Of a DNA stretch of 64,000 nucleotides, positions 8,768 to 17,407 are shown piece by piece. The stretch lies in the NCBI GenBank assembly GCA_018608405.1, contig JABAZP010000038.1, forward strand, positions 21,338 to 85,337, written 5' to 3'. Made by a program: the position numbers and the translations under genes. The first letter of the stretch is position 1; every line of letters starts with the position of its first letter. The notes under the pieces are model-generated. The model saw nothing but the letters and a program-made list of their open reading frames with translations, did not search any database and was not told the DNA's origin. Source of the stretch: Flavobacteriales bacterium. GTDB lineage: Bacteria > Bacteroidota > Bacteroidia > Flavobacteriales_E > Vicingaceae.

Positions 8768-11401
8768 TTACCTATTCAAGAAACCACCTAATCCTATTCT
8801 AACGTTCCAGGCTGCAAAATCTGTGTCTTCAAATGCCGCGTAAACTCCGACTTTCATTCCAAAAAATATGCGGTCTACAGAGTAACCAACTTCTGAGTAG
8901 TTTATATTTTGCTCCGTAATTAAGTAATTCACATTAATTGTTTCTGATATTCCTGAATTACTCAAAAAGGGCAGTCGTTTCAATAAAATTCTATTGTCTT
9001 CGATTGTAAGGTGTGCCTCTACATACCGGTCATTCGTATTAAACCTGTAGTTGTCTAACAGTTTAAAACTATTGGCTAAATCATTGTTTAAGAAGAGTAA
9101 AGGTTGCGCATTAAAGTTTTTGTAATCAGCGAAGAAGGTGCTGTTGTTTTGTAGGAATGTACCTGACTCGACATAATAGGTAACACGATCAATCAACCTA
9201 ATGGACAAATCTTGTATAATCCCAAACGAAACAAATTGATAATTTGCATCACTGCTGAGAATATCTTGTACACCTTGTCTGTAATTCGCAGTGAATGTTG
9301 GGTATTTAGATCCTAAGACTTGCTTGGTTCCGTCTTTCATTCTAAAGAACTGCTTGGGAGTGTAGTTTAACTCAATATCTAAACTTAAAGATTGATTATT
9401 CCTTAGAAGAGAATTGTCATTTGCGACTTCCTCGTTTATAGGCTCATTAGAGGTGTATTCTATTCCCCACCAGTCGGTAAGGGTAAAGTTCGAATTGTTT
9501 CTTTGAGCAGTTCGGTCTTCAAAATCTAGCTTTGTTACGAGTTGAAGTCCATTCGTCAGGTCAATCTGATGGCCAATTTTGAAAAAATCAGATTCAAAAA
9601 GCTTTTTCTCATTTCGGGTATAAAACAACGACGAGATGGTGTTCAATAAAGGTGGAATAGATTCTTCTCGATTAAAATCATCCATTGACCTTCCAACGTG
9701 AGCAAAAAATGAGGCGCGTTTTGCACCATTGTATTGTGCTTTTAGTTGTCCATCAGCCAACCAACGGTCTCTATAAAAAGCATATCCAATTGAGGGGTCA
9801 AAACTGAAATATTTCCCTTTTTTGTCAAGCCATTCGGCCTTAAATAAAGTCTTGTAAGGTGTAAATCCATTCACCGTATTATACTCAACGGTAGCTTTGC
9901 TTAATAAACCATACGGGGTAAATCGGAATTTTTTATTCTTTGAGAATTTAGCAGTCTTATAAAACAATAAGTGTCCTAAGAAATTTCTTTTTTCCGCGAT
10001 TGCAGTGTCTCCACTAGTTACTTTTTCCAATGAATCGCGTTCTACGTAAATTCCCATTTCTTGCTCAGACAAGGGAATGGTTCGGTTTAATTTCCAAACT
10101 GAGTCATTCTGAGAAAAAACACTATCGGCATAGGTTACTTTTTTGTTGGATGTTATTTCTAGCTTGTTTATCGAATCATTCTTTTCTTCAAGCTGCCTTT
10201 CCTTTTGTTTGATGAGTCGCAAAAGTTTTAACGATTCTGCCTTCGTTACACGTTCTTTGGTGATAATCTCTTCAATTTTAATGTCTAACTTATCAAGTTT
10301 AACTTTTTTCTCGGGCGGTATGTTACCATCGAATTGAACTTCTTCAGGTGCTAATTGAAGACTATTTAATATTTCCTCATCCACCTTAGGGTCAGTTAGC
10401 ACATTCAATTTACTTAAGGTAGAAAGGTATTCAATTTCAATCTCATAGCCCAAAATTTCAACATCTGCAGTAATTCTATGGTTAATGGGCATCCACACAT
10501 TTGGTCGGACTTGTGAATAGAGCTGTTGGTATCTCAATTTCGCCATTGGTTGTTGAAATTCAACATCTACATTATGAATATTCCAAACTTTATCGTTAAT
10601 GTAAATGAAACCACGCATCAAGTCATTCCCATTTCTTCGTGGTATGATTTTGATTTTGTGAATCGCTTTACTGTCTTCATAGTATGTGCTAATGTGTTCA
10701 AATTCATAAACTGCGAAGGCATTTTTGCTCAACGGATTAATAATACTAGGACCTCCTAAGTTGTAAAAATTTAAGTTAATGTATTGGGCACCATCCTTTA
10801 AAGAATCTATTTTTCCTGATTTTGCTGCAAGTATTTTTTGATTGACCGTATTTGGTCGTTTAAAGGAGTATTCCAGTAACACCTCCGATATATTGCCAGT
10901 AGACATTTCAGCGAGGTCTTCTTCAGGAATTAACTTCTTTGCTAACCAAGGAATATTTTCTGGGTCGTAAAAACTTCTAATGTATAATTCACAATCGTAT
11001 GCTATAATCTGCTTTTTGTAGTATTCAGCCATGGCTGTCGCTTTTCGAATATAACTGTACGCTATATTCTCTTGAGAAGCATCAACTTCAACCTCACCAA
11101 CTGCATAACTGACAGTCTTAAGTGTTACCGGAAATTCAGTGTTTTCTGTAAGGTCAATTTTTAGGGCTTTTTTCTCGAAGCCTAGGCTTTGGAATTGAAT
11201 AGTGTAAGGATTACATGGCACGATGAGAGAAAATTCTCCATCAACATTTGCCATGCTCCCTTTACCAATTGAAGAGATGTAAATACTTGCGAAAGGAATT
11301 GATTCTCCGTTCTCATCCATTACACGACCGCTTAATTCACAATTCTGAGCTGCTGATGCAATGGAAAATAATAGGCTAAGTACGGTGAGTAGTCGTTTCA
11401 T
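8768..11401 (-). CDS. DUF5686 outer-membrane protein with CarboxypepD-reg domain
   Basis: An 877-aa protein. I use the ATG ending 11401 (MKRLLTVLSLLFSIASAAQN), which gives a clean signal peptide. Residues about 22-105 form a CarboxypepD-reg-like beta-sandwich (LSGRVMDENGESIPFASIYI), followed by the DUF5686 region (YIRKATAMAEYYKKQIIAYD onward). The last 350 or so residues are amphipathic strands ending in an aromatic-terminated strand, consistent with an outer-membrane beta-barrel. Its function is unknown; the family is widespread in Bacteroidota. A 9-bp inverted repeat lies just upstream of the start. Confidence 0.85.
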   Translation of the reverse strand: MKRLLTVLSLLFSIASAAQNCELSGRVMDENGESIPFASIYISSIGKGSMANVDGEFSLIVPCNPYTIQFQSLGFEKKALKIDLTENTEFPVTLKTVSYAVGEVEVDASQENIAYSYIRKATAMAEYYKKQIIAYDCELYIRSFYDPENIPWLAKKLIPEEDLAEMSTGNISEVLLEYSFKRPNTVNQKILAAKSGKIDSLKDGAQYINLNFYNLGGPSIINPLSKNAFAVYEFEHISTYYEDSKAIHKIKIIPRRNGNDLMRGFIYINDKVWNIHNVDVEFQQPMAKLRYQQLYSQVRPNVWMPINHRITADVEILGYEIEIEYLSTLSKLNVLTDPKVDEEILNSLQLAPEEVQFDGNIPPEKKVKLDKLDIKIEEIITKERVTKAESLKLLRLIKQKERQLEEKNDSINKLEITSNKKVTYADSVFSQNDSVWKLNRTIPLSEQEMGIYVERDSLEKVTSGDTAIAEKRNFLGHLLFYKTAKFSKNKKFRFTPYGLLSKATVEYNTVNGFTPYKTLFKAEWLDKKGKYFSFDPSIGYAFYRDRWLADGQLKAQYNGAKRASFFAHVGRSMDDFNREESIPPLLNTISSLFYTRNEKKLFESDFFKIGHQIDLTNGLQLVTKLDFEDRTAQRNNSNFTLTDWWGIEYTSNEPINEEVANDNSLLRNNQSLSLDIELNYTPKQFFRMKDGTKQVLGSKYPTFTANYRQGVQDILSSDANYQFVSFGIIQDLSIRLIDRVTYYVESGTFLQNNSTFFADYKNFNAQPLLFLNNDLANSFKLLDNYRFNTNDRYVEAHLTIEDNRILLKRLPFLSNSGISETINVNYLITEQNINYSEVGYSVDRIFFGMKVGVYAAFEDTDFAAWNVRIGLGGFLNR

Positions 11402-11413
11402 TTTTCGGTTCGG

Positions 11414-11449
11414 CAATGTAACGAATAGTAAGTGATTTTTGTTACATTG
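11414..11449. repeat. 9-bp inverted repeat upstream of the DUF5686 gene
   Basis: CAATGTAAC and GTTACATTG are perfect reverse complements separated by 18 bp, starting 13 bp upstream of the DUF5686 ATG. The arm nearest the gene also resembles a -7 box (TACATTG), so this could be an operator overlapping the promoter. Confidence 0.4.
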
Positions 11450-11559
11450 ACATTATGCCAACGTGTTAATCGTTCACTTTATATTTATTGCTGTGTTATG
11501 AGTATTGAGTGTGAACATGCGGTTAAAAAACGAGAGCTTGAGATATTTTTGAAAAGGAG

Positions 11560-12246
11560 CTAAATCCACCCCTTCACCCAATAATAAGCAATAGCTGTAT
11601 ACTCTCTCAGCACAATAATCTCATATTGCATATAACTCCACATGTTATACCGCAAGGCTACATTGCGGACTTTTAGTTCGTCCTCATCCGTCTCATCTTT
11701 CAATTTTTCCTCATCACTTGGTTTTTCGAAAGAAGGAGATCCTCCTACAACTTGAAAACCAACTTTTCTAAAACTATGAATACAGCGAAACATGTGTTCT
11801 GGAGAGCTCACAATCAATAAAGCAGCAGTGGTGTCGGCTAATTCTTTTATTTCTAACGCTTGACTCCTGGTGTTAAATCCATTGGGTGCAAATACAATTC
11901 GGTTGGTATCTACACCTTTTTCCACCAGTTCGTGTGCCATTAAACTCAATTGGTAAGTACTATCGTATTCATTGTAAGGCAAGGCAATAATCACTGTTGA
12001 ATTTGGGTGTTCCAGTGCTTTCTCAGTGCCTTTATGCAATCGCATTAAACCGGATGGCGACGGCATTCCGTCTCCTCCCATAATGACAATGGCACTTGGT
12101 GCAACTTCCAATTGATCATCTGTTGCTGCTAAACCATAATAGGCCCAATAGGGTAAACTAGTGAACGATAATGCAATAAATAGTACACTAAAAGCTCCTA
12201 GAAAGAGGAGTGCCTTTTTTAAATAAGATGAAATACTTTTTAGCAA
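11560..12246 (-). CDS. SanA/YdcF-like DUF218 membrane protein
   Basis: A 228-aa protein with one N-terminal membrane helix (ALLFLGAFSVLFIALSF) followed by a DUF218 Rossmann-like domain: SAIVIMGGDGMPSPSG, later ALEIKELADTTAALLIVSS with HMFRC. Relatives SanA and ElyC affect envelope integrity in Enterobacteria; the biochemical role of this group is not settled. The frame offers a TTG start (MLKSISSYLKK); no ATG lies before the membrane helix, so TTG is the best choice but not certain. Confidence 0.78.
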   Translation of the reverse strand: MLKSISSYLKKALLFLGAFSVLFIALSFTSLPYWAYYGLAATDDQLEVAPSAIVIMGGDGMPSPSGLMRLHKGTEKALEHPNSTVIIALPYNEYDSTYQLSLMAHELVEKGVDTNRIVFAPNGFNTRSQALEIKELADTTAALLIVSSPEHMFRCIHSFRKVGFQVVGGSPSFEKPSDEEKLKDETDEDELKVRNVALRYNMWSYMQYEIIVLREYTAIAYYWVKGWI

Positions 12247-12282
12247 TGGAATGGGTTAGAAGAATAAAAGTAATACTTTGAA

Positions 12283-12357
12283 TTTGGAATGAGGAATTAT
12301 CTATTAAGTGTATAGTAAATTGAGTAATTCGAAATTCCCAAATTCGTAATTGGAATT
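12283..12357. repeat. Degenerate intergenic repeat, second locus
   Basis: GGAATGAGGAATTA, then AATTCGAAATTCCCAAATTC and ATTCGTAATTGGAATT abut the stop codon of the minus-strand gene to the right. Word content matches the stretch at about 4672-4869. It is AT-rich and low complexity, so homology is suggested, not proven. Confidence 0.35.
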
Positions 12358-12985
12358 AATCCTTCTTTTTGAAATCACCTCTTTTCCAAGCTTGAATAAA
12401 TTGGGCCCAAGCAATAGGATTCAATAAGTTGTTCGGTCTGTACTGACCTGTAAAGTACAGTTGATTTGCTCTTTGCTGATTTTCGAATTTAAAATTTAAA
12501 CTTCCATTCATCGGCATTGCAGCAGCTTTTTCCGCCATTAAATCTGCACTTAAATTTCTGCGCATTATCTCAATGTCATCATCAGGAAGGTCTAACGCTA
12601 AAAAAGCTTCTTTAAACTGAGCGGGTGTAGGCCAAGGGTAAATTTCAACTTCATCTAATTCCACTGTATCTTGCAACATGCTGTGAATTAAAGAATACCG
12701 ATTTCCTTCTAAATCATCGGGAACAACAAAGTCTGAATCTTTAAATCCAACAGAGGAAAAAATTAAGGTATCGTTTGCCTGCGCTACAAAACTGAAATAG
12801 CCATAGTAATCAGAAACAGTTCCTCTTGAGGTATTTTGCACCATTATGGTAGCAAACGGAACAGGGGATAAGCTATCCATGGTGACCACAACACCTGAAA
12901 ATTGAATCAAATTAGCATCTTCCTCTTGCGCCCACAGTACATTTAAAGTAAAGCAAGCCAATACAACGAAATAGAACTTTTTCAT
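12356..12985 (-). CDS. Secreted CarboxypepD-reg-like domain protein
   Basis: A 209-aa secreted protein: signal peptide MKKFYFVVLACFTLNVLWAQ, then one carboxypeptidase-regulatory-like beta-sandwich (FSGVVVTMDSLSPVPFATIM, NTSRGTVSDYYGYFSF, LIFSSVGFKDSDFVVP). A charged C-terminal extension of about 100 residues has no barrel. In this phylum such domains usually sit at the front of TonB receptors; here the domain is free-standing with a short tail, and its role is unknown. An exact -7 box ends only a few bases upstream of the ATG, so the mRNA may be leaderless. Confidence 0.82.
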   Translation of the reverse strand: MKKFYFVVLACFTLNVLWAQEEDANLIQFSGVVVTMDSLSPVPFATIMVQNTSRGTVSDYYGYFSFVAQANDTLIFSSVGFKDSDFVVPDDLEGNRYSLIHSMLQDTVELDEVEIYPWPTPAQFKEAFLALDLPDDDIEIMRRNLSADLMAEKAAAMPMNGSLNFKFENQQRANQLYFTGQYRPNNLLNPIAWAQFIQAWKRGDFKKKD

Positions 12986-12990
12986 AGTAT

Positions 12991-12998
12991 CAAAAATA
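12991..12998 (-). promoter_or_regulatory. -7 promoter element for the CarboxypepD-reg gene
   Basis: On the minus strand the site reads TATTTTTG, an exact TAnnTTTG match. Its 3' end is 5 nt from the ATG, which implies a start of transcription at or next to the start codon. Confidence 0.45.
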
Positions 12999-13031
12999 GG
13001 CCCTGATTTTTAAATAGCAATGTAATATATG

Positions 13032-14744
13032 TTAACGAACAAAATCTGCTTCATACACAGACTTATTGCCAACTTCATCCTTGACCACTAGTTTAAAGGT
13101 ATGATTTCCCTTCGTAACTTTCTCATCAAAGTAGTAGCTCAATTTATCGTTTTTAGCGTCATATTCCATCAATACCCAATTCCCATCAACAGTTCCTCTA
13201 TAGGACTCAATACCTGAAAGGTTGTCTGTAACTTTTATTGTAATTGACCACTTGTTGGCCATGTTTGCATTGGGGTAAATGTTAATGGGAGTAATTCGAG
13301 GTGAAACTGTATCTAAAGCAATGGCATAACCACCAAAACTTCTTGTTCGAACAGAAATATTATCTCCATTCCAGCTTCCTCCCTCAGCATACCACGAGCG
13401 ATTATCAGTTGTGCTAACAATTAAAGCTTTCCGTTTCTGATCAGGAGTTAAGGTCTTATTTTTAATAGTAACTGTCATTTTCTTGTGCAAGGGCGTATAG
13501 TGACTGTGTAGCCAATAAACAGGACTGACCGTTCTTGATGTGCCACTTTCTTCTTTATATTCAAAGTAAGTGTCTTCATACAAAACACCATTTGGTATGC
13601 TGACTAACAAATTAGGTCTCAACAGCGTGTTTTTTTGATTGTACGGCATGAAAGTGATATCTTTTTCATCCTTCGAAGCCAAATTTGCTTGAATATTAAA
13701 GTCCACACTTTGAACTGTAAACTTTACAGTTGAGCTGTTGTCATTTAAATCAATTACCGTGTATTCAATGGCATGCGCTTTACCATCAGAGCAACTGATT
13801 TCTCCGCCTTTCTTCTTGTATATTCTCAACCGATTACCTTCCTGAATAAAGCTTTTTTGAACCCTTCTTCTCGTTTTTCTATACGTTTCAAAATCTATGT
13901 GTGAATTGATGTATCGACCTTCGTGGAATGCAAATTCATCTATTTGTTGCTCAAATATTACTTCCCCATTGTGTTTCAATTGAATGTTGTGCAGGCCATA
14001 TTTATTTGAAGTTCCGCTCATTCGATCAACGGTTTCAATACCAAAGCCTATTTTACCTTGCACTTTCAATTGGCTTTTCAGCGGAATGGAATAGGAACCA
14101 TTCGAACCTCTAGCAATGAAACGTTGTGCTTTGTTGGTGCCGTTAACATAAGACGTATCATCAAGGGGATAAATGGTCACTGCATAAATGTCTGGTTTCA
14201 CGCGATCTGAAATGTTAAATCCAAAAAACAAAGGATTCATCGGATGCTCATTTGACGTGTTACGAATTTCAAAATGTAAATGCGGTCCACCAGAGCCTCC
14301 TGAATTTCCTGAATAAGCAATGAGCTCTCCTTTTTTTACTTGCGTTGAAAAGGGAGTAGGAAATAACTCCACAGCAAATTCTTCTTTTCTATACTGATAG
14401 TCCTTTACAACTTGTTGAATTTTGTCGTTATACTTTTTTAAATGACCATAAATCGAAGTGAAACCGTTGGGGTGAGTGATGTAGATGGCATTACCGTATC
14501 CGTATGGAGATACCTTTATTCTACTCACATACCCATCCGCAATGGAGTACACTTTTTGTCCTTCTACTCCTTGTGTTTTTATGTCTAAGCCAGCATGAAA
14601 ATGATTCGACCTCAATTCTCCAAAGTTTCCAGATAAATAAAGTGGTATATCTAGGGGAGAACGGAAGTAGTCTTTCGGTATTTCTTGAGAGAATAATATT
14701 AATTTACTGAAAACAAGTGCTGTGAAAAGAAAGAATCGAGTCAT
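13032..14744 (-). CDS. M23 family peptidase (LytM-like), secreted
   Basis: A 570-aa secreted protein. I start at the ATG ending 14744 (MTRFFLFTALVFSKLILFSQ), a proper signal peptide; the frame's upstream extension is not protein-like. The LytM zinc site is complete: HFHAGLDI supplies H-x3-D and GPHLHFEIR supplies HxH. Between them are GNAIYITHPNGFTSIYGH and a short insert. A long C-terminal region of beta-sandwich character (about residues 210-570) includes VTDNLSGIESYRGTVDG. M23 enzymes cut peptidoglycan cross-links, and D-centred activity here is plausible because all ligands are present. The last residues lack a YPNP-type T9SS sorting signal. Confidence 0.9.
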   Translation of the reverse strand: MTRFFLFTALVFSKLILFSQEIPKDYFRSPLDIPLYLSGNFGELRSNHFHAGLDIKTQGVEGQKVYSIADGYVSRIKVSPYGYGNAIYITHPNGFTSIYGHLKKYNDKIQQVVKDYQYRKEEFAVELFPTPFSTQVKKGELIAYSGNSGGSGGPHLHFEIRNTSNEHPMNPLFFGFNISDRVKPDIYAVTIYPLDDTSYVNGTNKAQRFIARGSNGSYSIPLKSQLKVQGKIGFGIETVDRMSGTSNKYGLHNIQLKHNGEVIFEQQIDEFAFHEGRYINSHIDFETYRKTRRRVQKSFIQEGNRLRIYKKKGGEISCSDGKAHAIEYTVIDLNDNSSTVKFTVQSVDFNIQANLASKDEKDITFMPYNQKNTLLRPNLLVSIPNGVLYEDTYFEYKEESGTSRTVSPVYWLHSHYTPLHKKMTVTIKNKTLTPDQKRKALIVSTTDNRSWYAEGGSWNGDNISVRTRSFGGYAIALDTVSPRITPINIYPNANMANKWSITIKVTDNLSGIESYRGTVDGNWVLMEYDAKNDKLSYYFDEKVTKGNHTFKLVVKDEVGNKSVYEADFVR

Positions 14745-14777
14745 ATAAGAAAAGTAAACGTGCTTTGAGTTAAAAGA

Positions 14778-14785
14778 CAAAGATA
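14778..14785 (-). promoter_or_regulatory. -7 promoter element for the M23 peptidase gene
   Basis: The minus strand reads TATCTTTG, an exact TAnnTTTG match, about 34 nt before the chosen ATG. A TTTG lies 22 bp upstream, slightly wider than the usual 19. It supports the ATG at 14744, since the longer frame would start upstream of this promoter. Confidence 0.5.
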
Positions 14786-14849
14786 ATAGCCTGTAAAAAT
14801 AAAAGTGCAAAAGTGTCAAAGAAGTTATACAGTTACTTGAAAAAAGTAT

Positions 14850-14857
14850 TAGCTTTG
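14850..14857 (+). promoter_or_regulatory. -7 promoter element for the zapA unit
   Basis: TAGCTTTG matches TAnnTTTG exactly, about 36 nt upstream of the small coiled-coil gene. It faces away from the M23 promoter, so the 148-bp gap is a divergent promoter region. Confidence 0.5.
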
Positions 14858-14892
14858 TTCGGAGACTTTTTAGTGGAATTTTAACAATAAAA

Positions 14893-15177
14893 ATGGGTAA
14901 TTTTTCTGAAGATTTTTTAAGGTTAGAGCGAAATGTTCGTCTATTAATTCAGAGAAATAAACAATCAGAAGAAAAATTAAACAGCACTAGAAAGGAACTT
15001 GAAGAATTGAAAGAAAAGTCGGTGCTTCAAGACAAGGAGATAGAAGAGTTGGTTGAAAAAAATAAGATTTTGCGCATCGCCGGCGGTTCAAACGATGGCA
15101 GTTCGCGAGAGGTTAAATTTAAGATCAACGAAATAGTACGGGAAGTAGATAAGTGTATCGCTCAACTAAACCAATAA
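14893..15177 (+). CDS. Small coiled-coil protein upstream of zapA
   Basis: A 94-aa protein that is almost entirely heptad-patterned coiled coil (residues about 8-62: RLERNVRLLIQRNKQSEEK, KELEELKEKSVLQDKEIEEL), followed by a short basic-acidic tail. There is no signal peptide. It ends 7 nt before zapA, so the two are co-transcribed. Size, coiled-coil nature and position suggest a cell-division accessory protein, functionally like ZapB; this is inference from context, not from a recognised family match. Confidence 0.75.
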   Translation: MGNFSEDFLRLERNVRLLIQRNKQSEEKLNSTRKELEELKEKSVLQDKEIEELVEKNKILRIAGGSNDGSSREVKFKINEIVREVDKCIAQLNQ

Positions 15178-15184
15178 ATTATCC

Positions 15185-15469
15185 GTGAAGGATCTATCTA
15201 TAAAGGTGAATATCGCAGGGAGAATGTACCCTTTAACCGTTCAACAGCGCGAAGAGGAGAACATTCGAAGAGCAGTTAAGGCCATTGATGAGATGGTTAG
15301 AGACTATGAGCAAAATTATGCTGTAAAAGACAAACAAGATTTGTTGGCTATGGTAGCTTTGCAATATGCGACGCAAGCGTTAGAGCTCAATGATAAAAGC
15401 ACTACTATAGATAAAGGTTTAAACGACCAATTGAAAGTGTTGAACGATTTAATATCGGAAGTTCTTTAA
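15185..15469 (+). CDS. zapA: Cell division protein ZapA
   Basis: A 94-aa ZapA, which bundles FtsZ protofilaments at the Z-ring. The N-terminal globular part shows VNIAGRMYPLTVQQREEENI and RRAVKAIDEMVRDYEQNYAV; DLLAMVALQYATQALELN leads into the C-terminal dimerisation helix. The start is GTG (MKDLSIKVNIAG), the only start upstream of the conserved IAGRMYPL motif. It is co-transcribed with the coiled-coil gene and followed by the 6S RNA candidate, an arrangement like the zapA-ssrS pairing of other bacteria. Confidence 0.92.
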   Translation: MKDLSIKVNIAGRMYPLTVQQREEENIRRAVKAIDEMVRDYEQNYAVKDKQDLLAMVALQYATQALELNDKSTTIDKGLNDQLKVLNDLISEVL

Positions 15470-15510
15470 ATAAAAGCAGAAAATTGTCGACCTAGTCGAC
15501 TTAAAAACCT

Positions 15511-15717
15511 GCCCGTACAGTTTGTTATCGTTTGGTAAACTCAACGTTTTAATTATCTTGGGTTTTACTTAGTAGTGAAGAAAACAGGCCTTTAATTAGC
15601 CCCAATTTATTGGGAGGATTCTCCTTACGGAGGACGTTGGAAGTTTGATTTATCCGGAAAACCCTAATCCTTATTTTAGGGGTTTACTCAGAATGACAAA
15701 TTGTGCGGGTTTTTTTA
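15511..15717 (+). ncRNA. ssrS: 6S RNA (SsrS) candidate
   Basis: The zapA-rny gap is not coding but is strongly structured. A 14-bp closing stem pairs CCCGTACAGTTTGT (15512-15525) with ACAAATTGTGCGGG (15696-15709), with only two G-U pairs, and a T7 run follows. The span is about 200 nt, the size of 6S RNA. Inside are small hairpins: CCCAAT/TTGGG, TCCTTACGGA and CCCTAA/TTAGGGG. A long closing stem, broken middle, terminal hairpins and position after zapA are the 6S RNA hallmarks. 6S RNA binds housekeeping RNA polymerase holoenzyme. I could not check covariance, so the family call is inferred from structure and synteny. Confidence 0.72.
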
Positions 15718-15735
15718 TACAACTAAATTTAAAAT

Positions 15736-17277
15736 ATGGATATCGTAAGTATTGTTATAGGACTATTAGTAGGAGCCGCCGTTGGGGTAGGTATCGCTAT
15801 AGCTATGATAAAAAAGAGCAATGAGAAGAAGGCGAATGCTATAATTGAAGAAGCCAAAGCTGAAGCAGAAGTCATTAAGAAAGACAAGATTTTACAGGCG
15901 AAGGAAAAGTTCTTGAGCTTAAAAGAAGAGCATGAAAAAGTTATTGCAAGCAGAGAACGTAAAGTTGTTGATGCTGAGAACAGGGTGAAGCAAAAAGAAA
16001 CATCCTTGAACAACAAACTGCATGAAAACAATAAAAAAGACAAAGATTTAAAAGCCTTAAAAGGAACGCTTGATAAAAAGCTAGAAGTAGTTGACAGCAG
16101 ACAAACCGAGTTGGACAAAAACCTTAGAAAACAAGTAGAAATGCTTGAAAAGACTGCCGGATTATCAGCAGAAGAGGCAAAAGCTCAAATGGTAGAAGTT
16201 TTGAAGGAAGAAGCCAAAACAGACGCAATGGCTCATATAAAGGATACCATAGAGGAAGCTAAGATTAATGCCAATATGGAGGCACGTAAGGTTGTAATTC
16301 AATCTATCCAAAGGGTTGCAACGGAACAAGCCATCGAGAATTCAGTTTCAATTTTTAATATTGAGTCTGATGATATGAAGGGAAGAATTATTGGTCGTGA
16401 AGGTCGTAACATTAGAGCGCTAGAAGCGGCTACTGGTGTTGAAGTAATCGTGGATGACACGCCTGAAGCAATCATTCTTTCTTGTTTTGATCCCGTAAGA
16501 AGGGAAACAGCAAGACTTGCATTGCATCAGTTGGTTTCAGATGGAAGGATTCATCCTGCTAGAATTGAAGAAGTAGTTCGCAAAACTAAGAAGTCATTAG
16601 AAGATGAAATTGTAGACATCGGAAAAAAGACATGTATAGATTTAGGTATTCACGGGTTACACCCGGAGTTACTAAGAATGGTTGGAAGAATGAAGTACCG
16701 TTCGTCTTACGGGCAAAACCTACTACAACACAGTAGGGAAGTGGCTAACCTTTGTGCCACGATGGCCGCTGAACTTGGCTTAAACGTGAAGATGGCTAAA
16801 AGAGCAGGACTTTTACACGATATTGGAAAAGTTCCTGACGATGAGCCAGAATTACCACACGCATTGTTGGGTATGAAATTGGCTGAAAAGTACAAAGAGA
16901 AACCTGAGGTTTGCAATGCGATTGGAGCTCACCACGATGAAATTGAGATGGCCTATTTGATTTCACCTATAGTACAAATTTGTGATTCTATTTCAGGAGC
17001 TCGTCCAGGTGCTAGAAGGGAAGTAGTCGAATCATACATTAACAGAATCAAGGAGCTAGAAACCTTAGGAATGTCTCATAACGGAGTTGAAAAGGCCTAT
17101 GCTATTCAAGCCGGTAGAGAATTAAGAGTTATTGTTGAGTCTGAAAAAATCAGTGATTTGGAAGCTGACAAAATCTCCTTTGACATTGCAACTAAAATTC
17201 AATCAGACATGACCTATCCAGGTCAAGTGAAAGTAACTGTAATAAGAGAGAAAAGAGCGGTGAACATCGCGAAGTAA
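15736..17277 (+). CDS. rny: Ribonuclease Y
   Basis: A 513-aa RNase Y, the membrane-anchored endonuclease that initiates mRNA decay. Domains run in the standard order. The N-terminal transmembrane helix is [21 protein letters not shown] long charged coiled coil (about residues 25-190) follows. The KH domain contains [20 protein letters not shown] (about 212-231). The HD domain has the catalytic LLHDIGK motif near residue 360, followed by [10 protein letters not shown] and IGAHHDEI. Length and start ([11 protein letters not shown]) are normal. It lies directly behind the 6S RNA candidate and ends in a clear terminator. Confidence 0.97.
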   Translation: MDIVSIVIGLLVGAAVGVGIAIAMIKKSNEKKANAIIEEAKAEAEVIKKDKILQAKEKFLSLKEEHEKVIASRERKVVDAENRVKQKETSLNNKLHENNKKDKDLKALKGTLDKKLEVVDSRQTELDKNLRKQVEMLEKTAGLSAEEAKAQMVEVLKEEAKTDAMAHIKDTIEEAKINANMEARKVVIQSIQRVATEQAIENSVSIFNIESDDMKGRIIGREGRNIRALEAATGVEVIVDDTPEAIILSCFDPVRRETARLALHQLVSDGRIHPARIEEVVRKTKKSLEDEIVDIGKKTCIDLGIHGLHPELLRMVGRMKYRSSYGQNLLQHSREVANLCATMAAELGLNVKMAKRAGLLHDIGKVPDDEPELPHALLGMKLAEKYKEKPEVCNAIGAHHDEIEMAYLISPIVQICDSISGARPGARREVVESYINRIKELETLGMSHNGVEKAYAIQAGRELRVIVESEKISDLEADKISFDIATKIQSDMTYPGQVKVTVIREKRAVNIAK

Positions 17278-17301
17278 CTAAAGAGTTAATTTATATGTTG
17301 A

Positions 17302-17347
17302 AACCCTTTTGTAATTTGCATTAGTGCGCAAAGCAAAGGGGTTTTTA
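17302..17347 (+). terminator. Intrinsic terminator after rny
   Basis: AACCCTTTTG pairs with CAAAGGGGTT (one G-U) and a T run follows. A second small stem (TTTGC/GCAAA) sits inside the loop. It lies 25 nt after the rny stop. Confidence 0.8.
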
Positions 17348-17407
17348 CTTTAAATACCTGCCGGCTATTGCAAAGTGTGCTTTAAATTAGCCATAAAACT
17401 TATTGGC

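Noticed and set aside
15729..16118. 129-codon minus-strand frame over the start of rny
   Set aside because: It is antisense to the RNase Y membrane and coiled-coil region; the Ser/Phe-rich translation mirrors Lys/Glu/Ala codons.
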